Below, piece after piece: positions 61,795 through 64,000 of a stretch of 64,000 bases of DNA. The DNA comes from SB11 sp035906255. GTDB taxonomy: Bacteria > Bacteroidota > Bacteroidia > UBA8524. Below the pieces are notes generated by a model. The model ran no database searches. It was not told where the DNA came from and saw only the letters and a list, made by a program, of their open reading frames with translations. Numbering within the stretch: position 1 is the stretch's first letter; each line of letters starts with the position of its first letter. The DNA is taken from contig JAMIFM010000010.1 of assembly GCA_035906255.1 (NCBI GenBank), positions 62,001 through 126,000 of the forward strand, given 5' to 3'. A program made the translations under genes and the position numbers.

Positions 61795-63620
61795 GCAACA
61801 AACTCAGGTTTTAAAAGCGGTATTCGAGCCACATAATAACCGTTTTCAACACCAAATACAGGGGCTTGAGTTTCAAGTAAGCGGTAGCGATCGGTAATAT
61901 TTTGTAAGCCAATACCCGTTGAAGGTTCTTTCAGGGGTTTCACCTGCAAGTTATTACTTATTACAATATTTCCTGCCTCATATTTTATATCAATTGATAA
62001 GCTGTTTTCCTCAGAGATGATATTGTGTTTAATAGCGTTTTCAATCAGCAATTGCAGCGTAAAAGGAGGTACGCAATTACGCATCATGTTTTGCGGCACA
62101 TTAATAGTTACTGATAAATTATTGCCAAAGCGCATTTGCTGCATATACAGATAATGGCCTGCCAACTCAAGTTCTTCAGCAAGTGATACCAGTTTGGTAT
62201 CGCCTGATTTTAATATGCTGCGGTATAATTTTGAGAACCGTCCCACAAAATCAATGGCCTTTTTTTGGTCTTTGATAATAAGGGTTGAAAGTGTGCTTAA
62301 AGAGTTAAACAAAAAGTGCGGGTTTATTTTGCTTTTCAATACCTCATACTTCACACTGATGTTCTCAGTCATCAGCTCCTTATTGTAGCGGGCAAGGGCT
62401 TGGTTTTTTTCTTCAATCTCTTGCTGGTGGCTTTCAATCTGTGTGTTTTTTTCAAGCAACAAACGGTTGGTTTTTTGTTTCAGCTTAATGTTGCGGAACA
62501 AAACACCGATGGTAACCCCGGCCAAAAGGAACGCAATAATCAGCAGGTTTCTAAACAACGTGTTTTGTCGGGCGTTTTGTTCAGCCATCATCATATCAAG
62601 GTTCAGTTCCTTAATCTTGCGGTCTTTCAATTCACTTTCATACCCCGCTTTCAATTCTTCAATACGGTTTGCCTTTTCAATGTTAAATAGGGTGTCGTTC
62701 AAGGCATGGTACTTTTTATAATACACCAGTGCTTGGTGAACATCGCCCATTGCTTCGTACAGTTTTGAAAAAGTGGCCGAAATGTTCATCATCATAGGCT
62801 TCATATCACCGTTTGATGCTATGCCGTATGCCTTCTTCAAATTAGCCTCAGCCTGCCCATACAGTTTGGTTTCAGTATATATTTTGCCCATTGCATAATA
62901 GCAGTTGGCTTGGTGATACAAATCATTGCGGCTTTCGTTTATTACCAACGCTTCGCGATAGTAATTCAAAGCCATCGGGTAGTTTTTTATATCGTAATAC
63001 ACCTCACCTAAATTCATCAGCGAAACCGACTCGTTGTACACATCGTTGTTCTTACGCGAGTTTCCTAATGCTTGCAGATAATAGTAGATGCAACTGTCGT
63101 AGGCATTTTTTTTCATAAAAATATTGCCCAAATTAACGTAGGTACTGCTTACCTCTTTTTGCAGGTTCAGCTCTAATTTAAGGGCGAGTGATTTTTTGTA
63201 GTACATTAATGCCTCATCATACTTGCCCGTATGAAAGTTAACAGAGCCTATGTTGTTGTAGCTAAAGGATACGCCGCGCTTATTACCCGTTTTTTCAAAT
63301 AGTTTTGATGCCTCAAGATGGTACGAAAGGGCCTTATCGTATTGGCCTTTATTCAGGTACACAATTCCTGTAATATTGGCTGCGCTCCCCAGCTTTTCAA
63401 AGTCGTTTGTGTTTTTTGCCTTTTCATACGCTTGCAACGCATAGGTAAGCGCACTGTCGGGGTTCACATTCATATACGCCTTGCCCAAAGCCAAATAAGT
63501 ATTGGTGAGGGAAGAATCGGGCAATGTTGTTGTTAAAACCCTCTTCAGGCTATCAATATTTGCATTTGCCCCCGTAGTGAGGCTAAAAACAAAAAGCCAT
63601 GCCGTAAACTTTCTTACCAT
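61791..63620 (-). CDS. TPR-containing LytS-type sensor histidine kinase
   Basis: From ATG 63620 the protein has 609 residues: a signal peptide (MVRKFTAWLFVFSLTTGANA), seven or eight TPR repeats in the periplasm (about 30-340; GKAYMNVNPDSALTYALQAY, NIGSVNFHTGKYDEALMYYK), a TM helix (about 360-383), a coiled coil (about 385-425) and a His_kinase domain with H435 in KINPHFLFNSL, N box LLIENAIKHN and STGIGLQNITDRY. A TTG at 63641 would add 7 residues before the signal. It is transcribed with the LytTR gene. The ligand is probably a protein or peptide bound by the TPRs. Confidence 0.92.
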   Translation of the reverse strand: MVRKFTAWLFVFSLTTGANANIDSLKRVLTTTLPDSSLTNTYLALGKAYMNVNPDSALTYALQAYEKAKNTNDFEKLGSAANITGIVYLNKGQYDKALSYHLEASKLFEKTGNKRGVSFSYNNIGSVNFHTGKYDEALMYYKKSLALKLELNLQKEVSSTYVNLGNIFMKKNAYDSCIYYYLQALGNSRKNNDVYNESVSLMNLGEVYYDIKNYPMALNYYREALVINESRNDLYHQANCYYAMGKIYTETKLYGQAEANLKKAYGIASNGDMKPMMMNISATFSKLYEAMGDVHQALVYYKKYHALNDTLFNIEKANRIEELKAGYESELKDRKIKELNLDMMMAEQNARQNTLFRNLLIIAFLLAGVTIGVLFRNIKLKQKTNRLLLEKNTQIESHQQEIEEKNQALARYNKELMTENISVKYEVLKSKINPHFLFNSLSTLSTLIIKDQKKAIDFVGRFSKLYRSILKSGDTKLVSLAEELELAGHYLYMQQMRFGNNLSVTINVPQNMMRNCVPPFTLQLLIENAIKHNIISEENSLSIDIKYEAGNIVISNNLQVKPLKEPSTGIGLQNITDRYRLLETQAPVFGVENGYYVARIPLLKPEFVA

Positions 63621-63638
63621 GCTGATACTTACAAAGTG

Positions 63639-63669
63639 CAAAATTACCCCTTAATGTGCTTATGCTCAA
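63639..63669 (-). promoter_or_regulatory. Bacteroidota-type promoter of the kinase/LytTR operon
   Basis: On the minus strand TTG at 63669-63667 (inside TTTTG) and TAATTTTG at 63646-63639 are 20 bases apart, a near-perfect -33/-7 fit. The -7 box lies 18 bases before ATG 63620. Confidence 0.65.
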
Positions 63670-63804
63670 AACCCTTTGAGTAATTGTATAAGAAACCCGA
63701 TATTTAGGGACGCGGTTATGCCAACAAGTTTTGTTTGCCATTACGTGAGTTTACATAGCGATAAAAGAAATCACTTACAATTTCTATTGTTAGGTAAAAG
63801 TAAA

Positions 63805-63812
63805 TACTTTTG
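63805..63812 (+). promoter_or_regulatory. -7 box (TACTTTTG) before the cytochrome lipoprotein gene
   Basis: It fits TAnnTTTG exactly, 17 bases before ATG 63830. The nearest upstream TTG (63787) is 15 bases away, shorter than usual. Confidence 0.4.
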
Positions 63813-63829
63813 ATAAAAACCCGTTTAGG

Positions 63830-64000
63830 ATGAAAAAGTTTACTGTACTTAGCCTTTTGGCAATTTTATCAGCGTGTAGCGCAAAACTAATGATGCCAAC
63901 CCAAGCCGATGCGGATAGGGGAGCCGCTAAATTTCCCGGAGTAACCGTTGCCCAATTAACAGATGGCAAAAAACTATATGAGGATAATTGCGGCACTTGT
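63830..64000 (+). CDS. c-type cytochrome lipoprotein, N-terminal part (cut by window edge)
   Basis: The 57 visible codons show a lipoprotein signal (MKKFTVLSLLAILSACS, lipobox LSAC) and, after a short linker, the class I cytochrome c start VAQLTDGKKLYEDNCGTC; the next codon outside the window should be His to complete the CxxCH heme site. It would be an outer-membrane or periplasmic electron carrier. The final His is not visible, so the heme site is inferred. Confidence 0.75.
   Translation, partial: MKKFTVLSLLAILSACSAKLMMPTQADADRGAAKFPGVTVAQLTDGKKLYEDNCGTC

Noticed and set aside
1..64000. CRISPR array, rRNA or tRNA genes
   Set aside because: I saw no regularly spaced identical repeats, no rRNA-like blocks and no tRNA T-arm pattern with matching acceptor stem; a computed scan could still find a tRNA.

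Overview
This window is chromosomal DNA of a member of the Bacteroidota. The evidence is the type IX secretion (T9SS) sorting domains of both kinds (type B at the end of the protein at 22762..25911, type A in 54613..55386), promoter boxes of the TAnnTTTG type, a two-gene split YD/RHS system with signal peptides, SurA-like foldases and LytS/LytTR signalling. I cannot name a genus. I see no rRNA, tRNA or CRISPR array.

1-22.6 kb is ordinary housekeeping DNA: a cut-off M28 peptidase, purS-pssA (4-bp overlap), a multi-PAS histidine kinase with an AraC-type response regulator, dusB, a CPBP protease - DUF2007 - cdsA operon, a glutamate dehydrogenase-family gene, psd, several small or hypothetical genes, a MarR regulator, aroQ, a long purF, an mrp/nfu iron-sulphur pair, two periplasmic peptidyl-prolyl isomerases and a MoxR ATPase. 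Three phospholipid genes (pssA, cdsA, psd) lie within 10 kb but in different transcription units.

22.7-50.8 kb is the accessory region and the most interesting part. A T9SS type B adhesin-like protein is followed, without a gap, by an orphan RHS C-terminal tip that lacks a start. The tip carries an L,D-transpeptidase-like H-x17-SxGC motif and is followed by a lipoprotein that looks like its immunity protein. Next is an eight-gene, nearly gap-free operon (28105..49768): a barrel-like outer-membrane protein, a secreted FN3-like protein, a Skp/OmpH-like chaperone, a lipoprotein, a 2098-residue SpvB/TcB-like half-cocoon, a small secreted protein, a 3010-residue RHS protein with an AT-rich C-terminal toxin candidate, and its overlapping immunity gene. 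Behind it is a second cassette, reduced to 43 codons of toxin plus a two-TM immunity gene. Copies of a short repeat (GGTCGTGTCCCAAATTATC) sit at the cassette ends, and a scrap of a transposase-like zinc ribbon lies between them. The reading is a tip-swapping polymorphic toxin locus with its own surface-assembly genes.

50.9-64 kb returns to single genes: an MtfA-like zinc peptidase, an EamA transporter, a MORN-repeat lipoprotein, an LpxD-like acyltransferase, a giant secreted beta-helix/PKD/CUB/GEVED protein whose T9SS signal is cut off by one in-frame TAG, a LytTR regulator with its TPR histidine kinase, and the start of a c-type cytochrome lipoprotein.
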